NCBI GenBank assembly: GCA_004794655.1
Contig: SMMW01000046.1
Location: 8,481,501 to 8,545,500 of the forward strand
DNA: 64,000 bases
Direction: 5' to 3'
DNA from: Marisa cornuarietis
Taxonomy: Eukaryota > Mollusca > Gastropoda > Architaenioglossa > Ampullariidae
Shown: piece by piece, positions 47,201 to 58,796 of the stretch
Layout of the letters: each line of letters opens with the position of its first letter
Numbering within the stretch: position 1 is the stretch's first letter
Notes under the pieces: generated by a model
What the model saw: the letters and a program-made list of their open reading frames with translations, nothing else
Told to the model about the DNA's origin: nothing
The model's database searches: none
Position numbers and translations under genes: made by a program

Positions 47201-49504
47201 GTAGTGGTACTGTTACAGTCGTGTTATGGTACTGTAGTGGTACCGTTACAGTAGTGCTATGGTACTGTAGTGGTACTGTTACAGTAGTGTTATGGTACTG
47301 TAGTGGTACTGTTACAGTAGTGTTATGGTACTATAGTGGTACCGTTATTTTAGTGCTACTGTTACAGTAGTGTTATGGTACTGTAGTGGTACTGTTACAG
47401 TCGTGTTATGGTACTGTAGTGGTACCGTTACAGTAGTGCTATGGTACTGTAGTGGTACTGTTACAGTAGTGTTATGGTACTGTAGTGGTACTGTTACAGT
47501 AGTGTTATGGTACTGTAGTGGTACTGTTACAGTCGTGTTATGGTACTGTAGTGGTACTATAGAGGTACTGTTATAATACTATTGTGGTACTCTAGGAGTA
47601 TTGTTGTGGTGCTCTAGAGGTACTGTTGGGCGAGCCTGAGACCTTGGGTCACCAACTGTCTCTACTGTTGTTGTATGTGTATGTATTAATATATAAAGAG
47701 AGAATTTATTCTCTCTTGTCTGGATGTATGTGTATTTATATATTTGTATATTGCTAGCATTTTAGCATTACGTGTAATTTGTGGACCAATAAAGTTGTTT
47801 TGTATTGTATTGCTGTAGTACTTCTGCGCTACTGTCATCGTACTGTTACAGTACTGCTGTGATACTGCTGTGATACTGCTATGTCCTCAACAGTGTGTCT
47901 GCCACAGTGTCAGTGTCACTACACGTTGTTCCTAACATTGCACTGCATATGTTAAACCTCAGTGTCCAAGTATCATCACGTCACACGTTTACTGTAAAAT
48001 ATTATTCGTGAATAAAAATGATGAAAATGTCACGCTTTATTTATCAGCCCGTATGTTTCAGACTGAGCCCGAAATATTCTTCGACAAACGGAACCACGCC
48101 TACCCGGGGTATTTAGTGCAGTACCTAGTACTTGTTCAGTCCGAAGAGCGCCGGCCTTCATGCATCGTGGACGCACGTGACGGACGAGTACCTATGAGTT
48201 GGGACGCCCTCGACTCGTGCAACGAATGTGTAGGCAAAGGCACGGGAGGTAATCGCAAGATCGGCAAGATCCACTACGGGGAGCTTCAGAAATGCCTGGA
48301 TGTCAAACGTGTAAATAACACGTGTTATACAGAAAACAAATACGTTAAAGTCATTGATAACAAAGGATTGCTCATTGAAAACGAAACGCATGTTTACAAC
48401 TTCAGTGATGCAGCTTCTTACGACTGCAAGGAAGCCACAGATGAAGTCAACGGCGCGTACTCACCCATCCTGGATGCTCTGTTTTACGGAACGGCTGTCG
48501 CGAAAATGTTTGAGGACTGGTACAACACTACCCTGCTAGGAGGACAGATACCAATCAGGGTACATGTTGGTGTAAATCTTACTAATGCTTTCTGGAATGG
48601 TCGTGAAATTCAGTGTGGTGACGGCGGTGATTCGATGCATCCTCTTGTCAGCATGGATATTGTCGGCCATGAGCTTGGACACGGAGTCACAGAAAAAGCG
48701 TCAGATCTCTTGTATTTTAACCAGTGGGGGGCAATCAATGAGGCGTTTTCAGACATGATGGGAGAAACTTCTGAAGCCTATCTGTTAAAGGCAGACTGGC
48801 TCATGGGTTTCGATATCGCAAAACACGGACACCCTCCACTGCGCTATTTTCAAAACCCCTCGGCTGACAACAAGTCAATATCCCACGTTAATAATTTCAC
48901 GGACAATCTAAACGTTCACCATGGCAGCGGTGTGTACAACCGTGTTTTCTATCTTCTTGTCCACGAATACGAGCAGTCCATCAAAGAAATCTTCCGCGTC
49001 TTTCTACACGCCAACCGAATGTACTGGCATCACATGTCTGACTACCACAGCGCTGCCTGTGACGTCATGAAGTCTGCCTACGATCTGGGTCAAGATGGCG
49101 CTCTCTTCCGCCGGGCTTTCAAAGAGGTTGGAATAGAGGTCTGTGACACAGAAAGTCACGTCTTGGGTCTTCGGAACGATGAGCCTTACGATAACATCAT
49201 CGTGGCTACCGATGTATCTCCAGTATTTCTTTTCTTATTCCCTGGGAAGATCCCAATGCTGGCAGGCCTTAGTGTCAGTGCCAACAGCTCCATTGGACAC
49301 GTGCACATCGTGCTGACCAACAAAAGCTGGGATGCCGACGATGAAGACCCCAAAATATTAGCCGAGGGCGAAAACTTCGTCAAAGCTGAAATCGCAAGCA
49401 ACGCAACTGCTCTTCCTGTCTACATCACCTTATCGAATGAGTCAAAAGTTCCTCTGACTGATGTCACACTCCAAGCGGCTCTATTAGTGGCGCAAACAAA
49501 ATAA
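44108..49504 (+). CDS. Secreted M4 (vibriolysin-like) metallopeptidase, gene G
   Basis: Exons are 44108-44138, 44388-44648, 45172-45371 and 48062-49504 (644 residues). The signal exon is three codons shorter than in gene A. The propeptide has R-Y-R-R. Active-site residues are His367, Glu368, His371 (H-E-L-G-H) and Glu391, with late His in V-H-H-G-S-G. A Cys that lies in C-Q-F-G-D-G-G elsewhere is moved two positions on (I-Q-C-G-D-G-G). The C-terminus is Q-A-A-L-L-V-A-Q-T-K. Intron 3 (2690 bp) holds a LINE 3' end, a 33-bp minisatellite and another retroelement tail. The exon-2 donor is the stronger AAAG/GTAACT. AATAAA is at 49838. Confidence 0.9.
44168..44236 (+). repeat. (GT)n/(GC)n microsatellite in intron 1 of G
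   Basis: GT repeats followed by GC repeats, an alternating purine-pyrimidine tract. Confidence 0.85.
45835..46120 (+). mobile_element. CR1/L2-like LINE 3'-end fragment in intron 3 of G
   Basis: It can be aligned with 60115-60350, the 3' end of the LINE at 58797-60393. Shared blocks include ACAATGCTGGTCCTT/ACAATGCTAGTCCTT, GTCGTCAGTACTGT and TTTTAAGCGCTAAG. It has no coding capacity of its own. Confidence 0.75.
46137..47590 (+). repeat. 33-bp minisatellite in intron 3 of G, about 1.45 kb
   Basis: The unit is TGGTACTGTTACAGTAGTG followed by TTATGGTACTGTAG, repeated about 43 times with few changes. A variant with ACCGTTATTTTAGTGCTAC recurs at about 46909, 46993, 47076, 47159 and 47341, giving higher-order spacing of 83-84 and 182 bases. 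Each unit holds TACTGT-T-ACAGTA, a perfect inverted repeat. Confidence 0.95.
47625..47816 (+). mobile_element. Non-LTR retroelement 3' end inside decayed minisatellite
   Basis: It ends TTGTGGACCAATAAAGTTG plus GTATT units, like 3035-3078. Minisatellite-like sequence (GTACTGTTACAGTACTG) is found on both sides, so the element may have inserted into the array. The left limit is approximate. Confidence 0.5.
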
Positions 49505-49644
49505 GTTCACATGTAATGATGCCAAATTCAAGAAGAAAACCCATCGAATTTCTGTTCTGATGCGTGAAGCATGATCGAAGCGTACATCTTCTCCAAATCA
49601 GTTGACCATCTACTTATTATGAGATTACCTTATACTTTCTTTCC

Positions 49645-49647
<3 letters not shown>

Positions 49648-49700
<53 letters not shown>

Positions 49701-49704
49701 GTGT
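49648..49704 (+). repeat. (GT)n microsatellite
   Basis: About 28 GT units with one GC interruption, in the 3' flank of gene G. Confidence 0.9.
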
Positions 49705-49837
49705 GCGCTCTCTCTCGGTGACATTTTAGGTTTTGAAATTTATTGCATTTCGATTATTCGCCCCTCCTCTGGACTCTAACGTTGCTTGGTAATAACCGTA
49801 GCATGCTTATAAGGACAGCTTGTTCTGTCAAATGGAA

Positions 49838-49843
49838 AATAAA
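49838..49843 (+). promoter_or_regulatory. Polyadenylation signal of gene G
   Basis: AATAAA in TTCTGTCAAATGGAAAATAA. The same context (TTCTGTCAAATGGAAACTAA) occurs after fragment E. Confidence 0.45.
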
Positions 49844-51576
49844 GCATATAGATTTGTCACTTTTCAAAACTTATTTACGTTTTCTTTAACAATCGTATTA
49901 TTTGACTGGGACTCATATCGCGTATGTGTGGTAAACATTAACTTTAAGCATTGAATTTCCTTATAAACTCTCTGCCTTTTTCTTTAATTTTACCACACTT
50001 TCAGGAGCTTTTTAAGGAGCTAAATAAACTGTCTGTCTGAGGGTGGGGTTTTTGTTGCTTTTTTGTTGGGATTTTTTTTTCCCATCCTCCTTCTTGAATG
50101 TCTGTTAACGACTGGTACGACGTTGATAGATTACGATATATTTTTATTCTACCGCACAACTAAGTAGGACAAACAGAGCAGCAATACTGTGCCAAGATGT
50201 GAAAAATCTCGAAATAATAATGGTTATGAATACCACTACTTTTGTTTTGTGAGTTTTTAAACTGAGACAAATATAAACTAGTTTTCCCTAAACTCTATTA
50301 GAAAAATCCAAACGCATACAGATGTAGATAACTATTTGGTAGATATGTAGGCAAAACTTATACAGTTTATAAGAATTATACTTACCAACTTTTTAGCAAA
50401 TCCTTAAAATATTACAAAACGCTCTGCAATCACGAGGTATGAGGTGTCGGTAACTTGACCCCAACTGTCTGTCAACGTTACAATTTAACCACAGACGTGT
50501 ATAGGGTGGATTGCTGTCTGTCTGCCGAGACCAACGCAGAGCCTCTTGCGAAGTTCTCCGCTGTTAGTCTCGGCGAGCCTTAACAATGAATGTGAATATA
50601 CCGGAAGAAGCTATTTCGTAATCAGACTCGTTCGTTCTAGTAGTTAAAGTGAAACGTGACTAAACCGGAAGCTATTTCGTAACCAGCCTCTTTCTATGAC
50701 TTCACTAAAAAAAAAATCGTCTGCAAGCAGTCCAGTAATACAAGTCCGTGGTTACACTGCTCAGCCTGCGACACGTGATGGGAATGAGTGCGTGCTTGCG
50801 TGAGCGATTCCAAGTTTCTGGAAGGACAAATGAGTATTACATATTTTGTAAACGGGTGGCCAGTCGTTGGATTCCCGAGGATGCACGTTGGTGCCGAGAC
50901 CAGCTGCGCGTGGGGAGTTAGGCCGACACAGAAAAGACACAAAGCCCCGTCGAAAGACGTTTGATGACAATGATGACACGAAGGACCTCCTGAAATCAGG
51001 CTTTGAAGTCGCTGACATGGTTAGAGCTGGGGTGGGAGACGTCACCGCTGCAGGTAGCCCAACGTGTGTCCACGGACGTGTATAGGACATGTAATACAAA
51101 CCGTAATGTGACTGACCAGTTGCCGAGGTTAATTATGTTTTACAGACTCTTGCTATTGTAGAAGCATTTCCATACGTCTGTCTGCAGATTTCTGATGCTG
51201 GCAGCCAATATTTTATACATTTTACATATGAATACACATACACAGGATGCCTACCCCAACATCCCATTTAAAGAATTAAGGACTACATTTATAAGCCGTT
51301 TCATAACAATCTTTTTTCTGCCGGGCTACTTTTGTCTAACCCTCAAATTTAGCACTGAATGTGAGCACTGGTTTTACTAACAGCTCTCAAAATACAGATA
51401 TAGCATTTGAGTTCAGTTGTTTTTGTGGCTTTTACATTTTCTATCTCACTTTTCTTTCCTTTGTGCATAGCTCCCTCTATATGATATTAAAACTCGTATA
51501 GTTGTAAATCTTTTGTAAGACTCACAGCATCTTAGTTGAGATGTACGTTCCTAGATATTTTGTACCATTTGTTACC

Positions 51577-51578
<2 letters not shown>

Positions 51579-51616
<38 letters not shown>
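51579..51616 (+). repeat. (CA)19 microsatellite
   Basis: Perfect CA repeat. Confidence 0.95.
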
Positions 51617-51617
<1 letters not shown>

Positions 51618-52807
51618 CAAACGTCACATCCAGCCAAGATCGAACCCTCGAAATATAAACCCACTGTCACCAGCTGCCCCTCTTTTTTTTCATCCCACCT
51701 TTTTAGTCTCCTGTTAAATATATTTCATTATTTAGTAAATATGTTAGTGCAGCACAGGGTGATTGATGTTACCTCTTCTATGAAACAGTACTTAGCGGAA
51801 TTTAACCAGTCAATTGGAAATGTACCTCAAACAGGAGATGGAATGGAAAATTAAACACACATGTATAGGCATTTTTATCATTTCGCTTATAATTTTGTCT
51901 GTGCCAGTACTTCTGCCACTTTTTAGTGCTTTACAATAATTATCTCTTTATTGTTTTTACATCATTCAATAGGGGTTCCTCGTCACTCCCTCTCTTCATT
52001 TCCCTCATCTTCTTTATGGATTTTTTCAGGGAGGTCGTCATAATAAACATGTGGTAGAAGTGACTGTACCACTGCTGTCGGCTTATTTCATTATTTGATA
52101 TTGCTGCCTTTTTATTTGGTTCTTAAACTGTTCAGCAGTTATGTATGGATAAATGTTGGGCATAGACCTTCAGTTAACTGAGAATCCTTTTCAGTTTCTC
52201 TGTTTCCTTAATCTATGCAATGCACTCTTTTGTTTCCCTCACATAAATCTCTTTCTGGTAAAGTTTGTTCTATATTGTTTCTGTTCCTTGGAACGTTTGA
52301 GCGACTGTTTAATTTAGCATCTCAATGTTTGGCAGTCACCAAAGTATACAGAAAATCAAATTATTCCTTCTCAATCTGTCTTCAAAATCGTCAATTCCTC
52401 TCTCGGTCCTCAGTAGTCTTTTCTGTAAATGACCATTTGTGTCTCTCATTTCTTCACTCACTGTGCATCATGGAGTTTTGTTGACTAATCTCTAGTGTTT
52501 TTGTTTGTAGATTTAGCAGACCTCTAACATCATCGTCTAATTATAAGTTCCTGTTGTGCAGAACTGTCATGAAGTTACACAAGTTTAGTTCTTGGTCGCC
52601 TCTCATGTCACCCTCTGTCCCCTCAGTTCTCATCCTCTTCGTAGAGTGCTAACAGATCCCAGGCCAGTGTGTCTTGTAGTGTCAGATTTTCCAGTAGGTT
52701 CAGGGTTCACTTCCACATCCCTACATATTATAAAACTTCTCTTGCAGAACACGCGATAAAAACCGACACTAAACCAGACTCTGGAAGTTGAGTGTATCAT
52801 TGCTGTA

Positions 52808-52879
<72 letters not shown>
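52808..52879 (+). repeat. (CAT)24 microsatellite
   Basis: Perfect CAT repeat about 430 bases upstream of the gene H promoter. Confidence 0.95.
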
Positions 52880-53265
52880 GTTCTAATTTATTCATTTTCC
52901 GCATTGCAGAGACTGGTAAATATGAATGTCGGCGGGCAAATTATGGAAGTAAAGGATCATCGCTTTACTATCATTTTGGCAAAATTATGGACATAATCGT
53001 ATCATTTACAAAAACATTTGACACCGATATGATAAATATAAAGGCCAGTTTTTGCTGGCTAAACTGCATATTATCCTGAATGAATTCAGTATCGTCTGTT
53101 TCATCTCTCCCGCAAAACTCAGGTTATATGTGTTACAGCTGTGACCTCCTCCCACGCTCCTTCTTATTAAGGTTAAAGGTAAGAAATGGCGATGGCACTA
53201 CTCCTCCTTGTTATTATCGATGTTTGCTTCTTGTTGTCCGCTTTCAGTGGAATGCTGAAATGCTG

Positions 53266-53275
53266 TATATTTAAA
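53266..53275 (+). promoter_or_regulatory. TATA box of M4 gene H
   Basis: TATATTTAAA 49 bases before the first ATG, a stronger TATA match than in the other copies. Confidence 0.65.
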
Positions 53276-53314
53276 GCCACCGAAACCTTTTGTCGACAGG
53301 CCTGGTGCTGACTG

Positions 53315-56148
53315 ATGTTTGCCATGCAATCCCTGGGAGGACGAGAGTGGTGCCTCACAGTGGCAATAACCTTCCTTGGTGAAATGCTTTTTCACCTTTT
53401 GCGAATCAACTTAGCGATTTCTCTATGACTTAAGATGTCGTGGGCGTCTGTGCTCATAGGTGTTTGTACCTTCATCACGCTGCATGTGCATGTGCTTATG
53501 TATGTACATCTGGAGCAAGAGTGTGGTCTTTATGACAAAATAATGTTTTTTCTAGTTTTCGCTGCCCACGGGGTGAGGGCTGCTCGGCGTGTTGACGCCA
53601 ATGTCCATCTTCACGAGGCTCTGTATAAGCGGCAGCTTCAGATGGCGGATATGACGTCAGAGGGGTCCTCGCGGTACCGCAGAGAATTATCCCCCCTTTC
53701 CATCGCAGAACTTGACGAAGTGATGTCCTTAGGTCCCAACTCAGCCCTGGAGGTCACGAGGTCAGCAACCACAGTTCAGGGCATACGACTACTGCGTCTG
53801 CAAGAAACCTTCAAAGGTAACTACTGTTAATTTATCTTGACCTAAATCATGAATTTCTATTATTTTACTGTTTAGGTTTTGTTGATTTGTGTGAGTACCA
53901 TACGACGTGATCCACAAAAAGAAAAACAAGATGTCTTTGGCTCTAACTTAAACTTTGACAATTGACTACAATTTCATTTTATACAATTTTCCTGCCAAAA
54001 TTTGCTTTCTGTTTAAGATTATGGCCAGAAAGATTATACACGTCTTTCAAACATTAAGTGGCACTCACTTCTAAATAATGTGGACTGAAAATTATCAATG
54101 AATAATATTATTCAATAAATTTTAGTGAAAATTATTGGGTTGTTAAGGAAAGCCTGTAAACGATGCGGTCCTCACGGTGGAAACGGACAGTACAGGGCAG
54201 CATGTGTATGACGCCAGTGGTACCCTGTATCAGGGTATAGAGGAGGACACGGACGGTACAGCAAACATCGACAGTCAGGCCGCATTAGACATCTGTCTCA
54301 CCTTTAATGAGGACGACGCCATCATAGAGGACATCACCATTGTCAAGGTAAACACTGTCGTACATTTCTGTGTCGAACTCGCACGTGTTTATCCTCAGCA
54401 GCAGTTCCCAGCTTTTTTGGCATCCCAATAGTTAAGCACTTCAACCACTGGATCCATCAGAGTGGACTTGACAGACGCTCCATTTCCGTCTTCAGCCAAG
54501 AACTTTAATTTGACGATAATGTCTGCTATGTCTCTAGATATGTTTGTCTTGAATATCAGCAGAGCTGCGTGTTTTACTGCGATGTCTGCAAATTCTCTAG
54601 ACAAGTTTGTTTCTTACACCAAGAGAACTGTGTGTTTTACTGTAATGTGTGCTATTTCTTGTGACAAGTTTGTTTCTAACAGCAGCAGTACTGCGTACTT
54701 CAGTATCAACGATATTCGTCAGGATCGCATCGCCTATATCGTCGTCTATGTCTTTTCTGCAGACTTGACTACTGGTATTCTCTTATCTGGCTGTCCTCCA
54801 TGTCTTACTACGAAAACTCCAGTGCCCGAACTTTGACTCTTTAACATTTAAAACAATTAAAACACAAAAGTTAAAATACAAATTATTTTGGGAAATATGA
54901 CATTATCAGGTGACTTTTATGAATCTGAGTGTGAGGGAAACACTTTTCAGAGAACAGTCATCACATTGACAAAGACGTTAATGTGTAAATCTACCATTCA
55001 TTTAATTCATCATTTGAACGAAGAAAGGGAACATGAACTTTTTGAGCATTGTGTTGGGTTTTTTTGTGAGTGTTCATGCTGATTGGAATGCAGTAACACT
55101 TTTCTTCTACTGATTTCTGTTTTAGTAACTAGGTAAGGTACTAAAAATTACAAATATTCAATGCCATCCACATTTTTATGATTTGAAATGTGTTTTATCA
55201 TTGTGCAAAATGCAGTACAATTTGAACTATAAGAAGTACACGTTTTTAAGGAAAACCCATTTGGGATTGCTAAAAACATTTGAACCCACTTTTCTTAATG
55301 GCCGATATCGTACTTGCACATTTCAAATCTGTACAACTCACTCAATTTTGAGACTAGAAGGACAATTTTGGTATTTTAAAAACCTCGAAACTTGTAGATT
55401 TTAATTATTTAATTTAAAATTATCCAATTGACGAGTTAGGACTCATTTTGTGGTGTCGGGTCACATTTAATTTTGACGCATTGGGCAAACTGAGTAACAA
55501 GGGTGAGGGCAGCCTTAGAATCTATGGGTTTAATCAATTATGGTAAAGCCAAGGAGTAGAAGATCATAAAATATTTCTTTCTACTTTTAAACTCAGAGTG
55601 ATAGATGTCGTCCAGCAAGCATGGGTTGCGAGCATGAGGCAGGGCGGGGGTGTTCAGTTATATTGACCTCATAAATCCACTCTCACATCAGAAATGTATT
55701 TCAATCATGTAAAAGTAAAAGATTACAGAATTGCTTTAGTGCGCTTCCATCTTGGAGTAAGTGATATAAACACCCACAAAACTTGTTTTGTACAGGATAT
55801 GACCAAGAGTACAAGCCAATGTCCTTTCTGCATAAGTCTTATAGAGGACAAAGTTCACTTCCTTTTCAATTGTTCCCAAAATGTAGATTTCGCCCAGGGT
55901 ATCTTAAACCTGTCCCCCCACGCAATGAAGAACAGTATCTTGTTCAAGTACTGCCATGCGATAACGCAGGAAGAATAAGACAACTAGCATGGCTTGTGCT
56001 TAAAGATAAGAAGGGTGACAACCCAACTTAATTGTGTCATGTGAAGTATGACTGCAACCCTATGTCCATGTACGTATACTGATGTTGATATGCATGTCAA
56101 ATGTGTTTGAATCATGTTATCACTATCGGAGAGTGGACAACGCTTATG

Positions 56149-56189
<41 letters not shown>

Positions 56190-58521
56190 GTGAGCACGCG
56201 CTCGCATATCTTCATGTAATTAGAATGGAGATGAGAGGGGCATAGATCATGGATAAAAAAAAGGTAAAAGGTAAAAAAGGGGAAGTGGATGGCCGAGTGG
56301 TTAGAGCGCTGGCGTCCAAACCAAAAGCGCGCTGGTTCAATTCCCGATAAGCGCAGCAAACTTCCCCCAGTCGACCCAGCTGACAGGAATGGGTACCTGA
56401 CTCCTTAAAGGGTTGGGGAAGGTAAGGCAGCGAGGGAGAGGAGATTGGCATGTAAAAAGCTGGCCCCGAGAAAAGTGAGGTCTCTAACACCTCTCTCCCC
56501 AACGACCTGAAAAGGTTATGGGATGACCTTTACCTTTTTTACCTTTTTACCTTTTTTAGTTTTATATCTCTGACATGGTGAGTAAATGTATGTCAGAGAG
56601 ATAAAACTTAAACATATTAATAACTTAAGGCCATTTCATCCCCTTTGACTTTTGCTGAAGATAACCAGCCCTCACTCACTCACCCATCCAAAAATTAGAT
56701 CATGGATAAAGGTGTTTGGATGGGTGAGTGAGTGAGGGCTGGTTATCTTCAACAAAAGTCAAAGGGGTTGAAATAGCCTTAAGTTATTAATATGTTTAAG
56801 GTTTATCTCTCTGACATGCTGCTATACTTTTACTCACATGCACACCGTCACGTGTGTCTGTCGCAGTGTGTTGTGTACTATAACTACTGCGGTCTGTCAT
56901 CAATCATATTGTAAACGTACTCACTCATGCATGTAGAACTCAATGACTTTGCCAATCTGGACATTCTCAAAATAGAAATACTTAAACCATATCAAAACCA
57001 AACATCCCTTTGTTTCAGAGCGAACCCGAAATTTTCTTGGACAAAGAAAACCGCGCATACCCGGGGTATTTCGTTCAGTACCTCGTCCTCCAGGAGTCCG
57101 AAGAGCGCAGGCCCACGTGTATCGTTGACGCACGTGACGGGAGGGTCACCATGCACTGGGACGCCCTCGACACTTGCAGTCAGTGCGATGTCAAAGGCAC
57201 GGGAGGTAATCGCAAGATCGGCAAAATCCACTACGGGGAGCTGCAGAAATGCCTGGACGTCAAACGTGTCAATAACACGTGTTATACAGAAAACAAATAC
57301 GTTAAAGTCATTGATAACAAAGGATTGTTGATCAAAAACAGCACGGAATTATACAACTTCAGTGATGCAGCTTCTTACGACTGCAAGGAAGCCACAGACG
57401 AAATCAACGGCGCGTACTCACCCATCCTGGATGCTCTGTTTTACGGAACGGCTGTCGCGAAAATGTTTGAGGACTGGTACAACACGACCCCGCTAGATGG
57501 ACAGATAACAATCAGGGTACATGTTGGGATAAATTATAGTAACGCTTTCTGGAATGGCCGCGAATGTTCGTTTGGTGACGGTGGGGACGTATTTCATCCT
57601 TTGGTTAGTATAGATGTTATGGGACATGAAATAGCACACGGAGTTACAGAACAATCGTCGAATCTGTTTTATTTTAACCAGTGGGGTGCTATAAATGAGG
57701 CCTTTTCAGACATTACTGGAGAAACGTGTGAAGCTTATATTTGGAAGGCAGACTGGGTGTCTGGTTTTGACATTACAAAAAAAGGATACCCTCCACTGCG
57801 CTTTATCGAAAACCCCTCGGCTGACGACATGTCGATATCACACGCTGATAATTTCACGGACGATCTTGATGTTCACCATGGCAGCGGTGTGTACAACAGA
57901 GTTTTTTCCCTTCTTGTCCACCAATACGAGCAGTCCATCAAAGAAATCTTCCGCGTCTTTCTGCACGCCAACCGAATGTACTGGCATCACATGTCTGACT
58001 ACCACAGCGCTGCCTGTGACGTCATGAAGTCTGCCTACGATCTGGGTCAAGATGGCGCTCTCTTCCGCCGAGCTTTCAGTGAGGTAGGTATAGAGGTCTG
58101 TGACATAGAAAATCATGTCGTGGGTCTTCGGGATAATAAGGTTTACGATAACATCACGGTGTCCAGTGATGTGTTTCCTGTTTTCCTATTCATGTTCGCT
58201 GCTAACGATCAGTATTTGAGATTCAGCGGCGTAAGTGTCAGCGCCAACAGCTCCATTGGAGACGTGCACATCGTCCTAACAGACAAGGGCTGGGATGTCG
58301 ACGAGAAAGAGTGGGAAATATTAGCTGAGGGTGACAACCTTGTCAAAGCTGAGATCAAAAGCAACGCAACTGCCGTTAGTGTCTACATTAGGTTGTCCAG
58401 CGAGTCAAAAGATCCTCTAACTGATGTCGCACTTTGGGTGTCCACATTCAAACTCGAGCAGGACGTTACGAAGGTCACTCTATCCGATGCCATCGACAGA
58501 AAACATAGCAAGAAGGTGTAG
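53315..58521 (+). CDS. Secreted M4 (vibriolysin-like) metallopeptidase, gene H
   Basis: Exons are 53315-53378, 53556-53816, 54148-54347 and 57019-58521 (675 residues). I chose the first ATG after the TATA box. An in-frame ATG at 53324 would shorten it by three. The signal exon differs strongly from the others. The propeptide keeps R-Y-R-R, and exon 3 begins G-K-P-V in place of G-E-P-V. Active site: His378, Glu379, His382 (H-E-I-A-H), Glu402, with late His in V-H-H-G-S-G. The C-terminus is extended by about 23 residues beyond the usual V-S-A-F end and is basic at its tip (K-H-S-K-K-V). Intron 3 (2671 bp) is loaded with mobile DNA. AATAAA is at 58617. Confidence 0.9.
54348..55489 (+). other. 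Left part of intron 3 of H
   Basis: It holds at about 54520-54690 three or four diverged direct repeats of roughly 60 bases (A-T-G-T-C-T-G-C-type starts, ...GACAAGTTTGTTTCT..., ...AGAACTGTGTGTTTTACTG...). No gene is recognised in the remainder. Confidence 0.45.
55490..56031 (+). pseudogene. C-terminal fragment of a non-LTR retrotransposon ORF in intron 3 of H
   Basis: A reading frame at 55694-55978 shows Y-R-I-A-L-V-R-F-H-L-G-V-S-D-I-N-T-H, then C-P-F-C...H-F-L-F-N-C. This is the zinc-knuckle-like pattern found near the C-terminus of many animal LINE polyproteins. The end continues after a frameshift as R-Q-L-A-W-L-V-L-K. Upstream at 55530-55640, related but broken coding (S-Q-G-V-E-D-H-K-I-F-L-S-T-F-K-L-R-V-I-D) can be read. 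The reverse transcriptase is absent. Confidence 0.7.
56152..56188 (+). repeat. (GT)n microsatellite
   Basis: About 18 GT units just left of the SINE. Confidence 0.9.
56279..56558 (+). mobile_element. tRNA-derived SINE, family 1, copy 2
   Basis: Tandem A-box/B-box head GGCCGAGTGGTTAGAGCGC and GGTTCAATTCC, the conserved core and a (CTTTTTAC)n-like tail. It matches 8824-9095 in full. The 5' side carries AAGGTAAAAGGTAAAAAAGG, inverted with respect to the tail. TAGATCATGGATAAA occurs on the left (56243-56257) and again at 56696-56710, past the left palindrome arm. Confidence 0.88.
56591..56816. repeat. Long palindrome (about 100-bp arms, 21-bp loop)
   Basis: The left arm 56591-56693 and right arm 56715-56816 are reverse complements with few mismatches (for example CTCACTCACTCACCCATCC and GGATGGGTGAGTGAGTGAG). 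They could form a hairpin in DNA or in the gene H pre-mRNA. It may be a foldback MITE. Confidence 0.9.
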
Positions 58522-58616
58522 CGTACAGAAGGTAACAAGTCTGAGACAGTCATGCAATGTACGAGCACGACTAAGCTAAAGTCTCTTAATTTGTTCGACA
58601 CTGTCTTTAAAGCAAG

Positions 58617-58622
58617 AATAAA
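58617..58622 (+). promoter_or_regulatory. Polyadenylation signal of gene H
   Basis: AATAAA 95 bases after the stop. Confidence 0.5.
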
Positions 58623-58659
58623 TCTTGTCCTGCTAATGTTATTTTGGGAATTGTGTTCT

Positions 58660-58796
<137 letters not shown>

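Larger units (their letters stand above)
49505..53265. other. Spacer between genes G and H
   Basis: It contains a (GT)n tract at 49648-49704, AATAAA at 49838, a (CA)n tract at 51579-51616 and a (CAT)n tract at 52808-52879. A GC-richer open stretch at 50867-51085 ends at a donor-like GCAG/GTAGCC, but its product is unrecognised. I see no supported gene in the remainder. Confidence 0.5.

Noticed and set aside
46137..47590. Repeat array as a possible CRISPR
   Set aside because: There are no unique spacers. The whole unit repeats without interruption, and the genome is eukaryotic.
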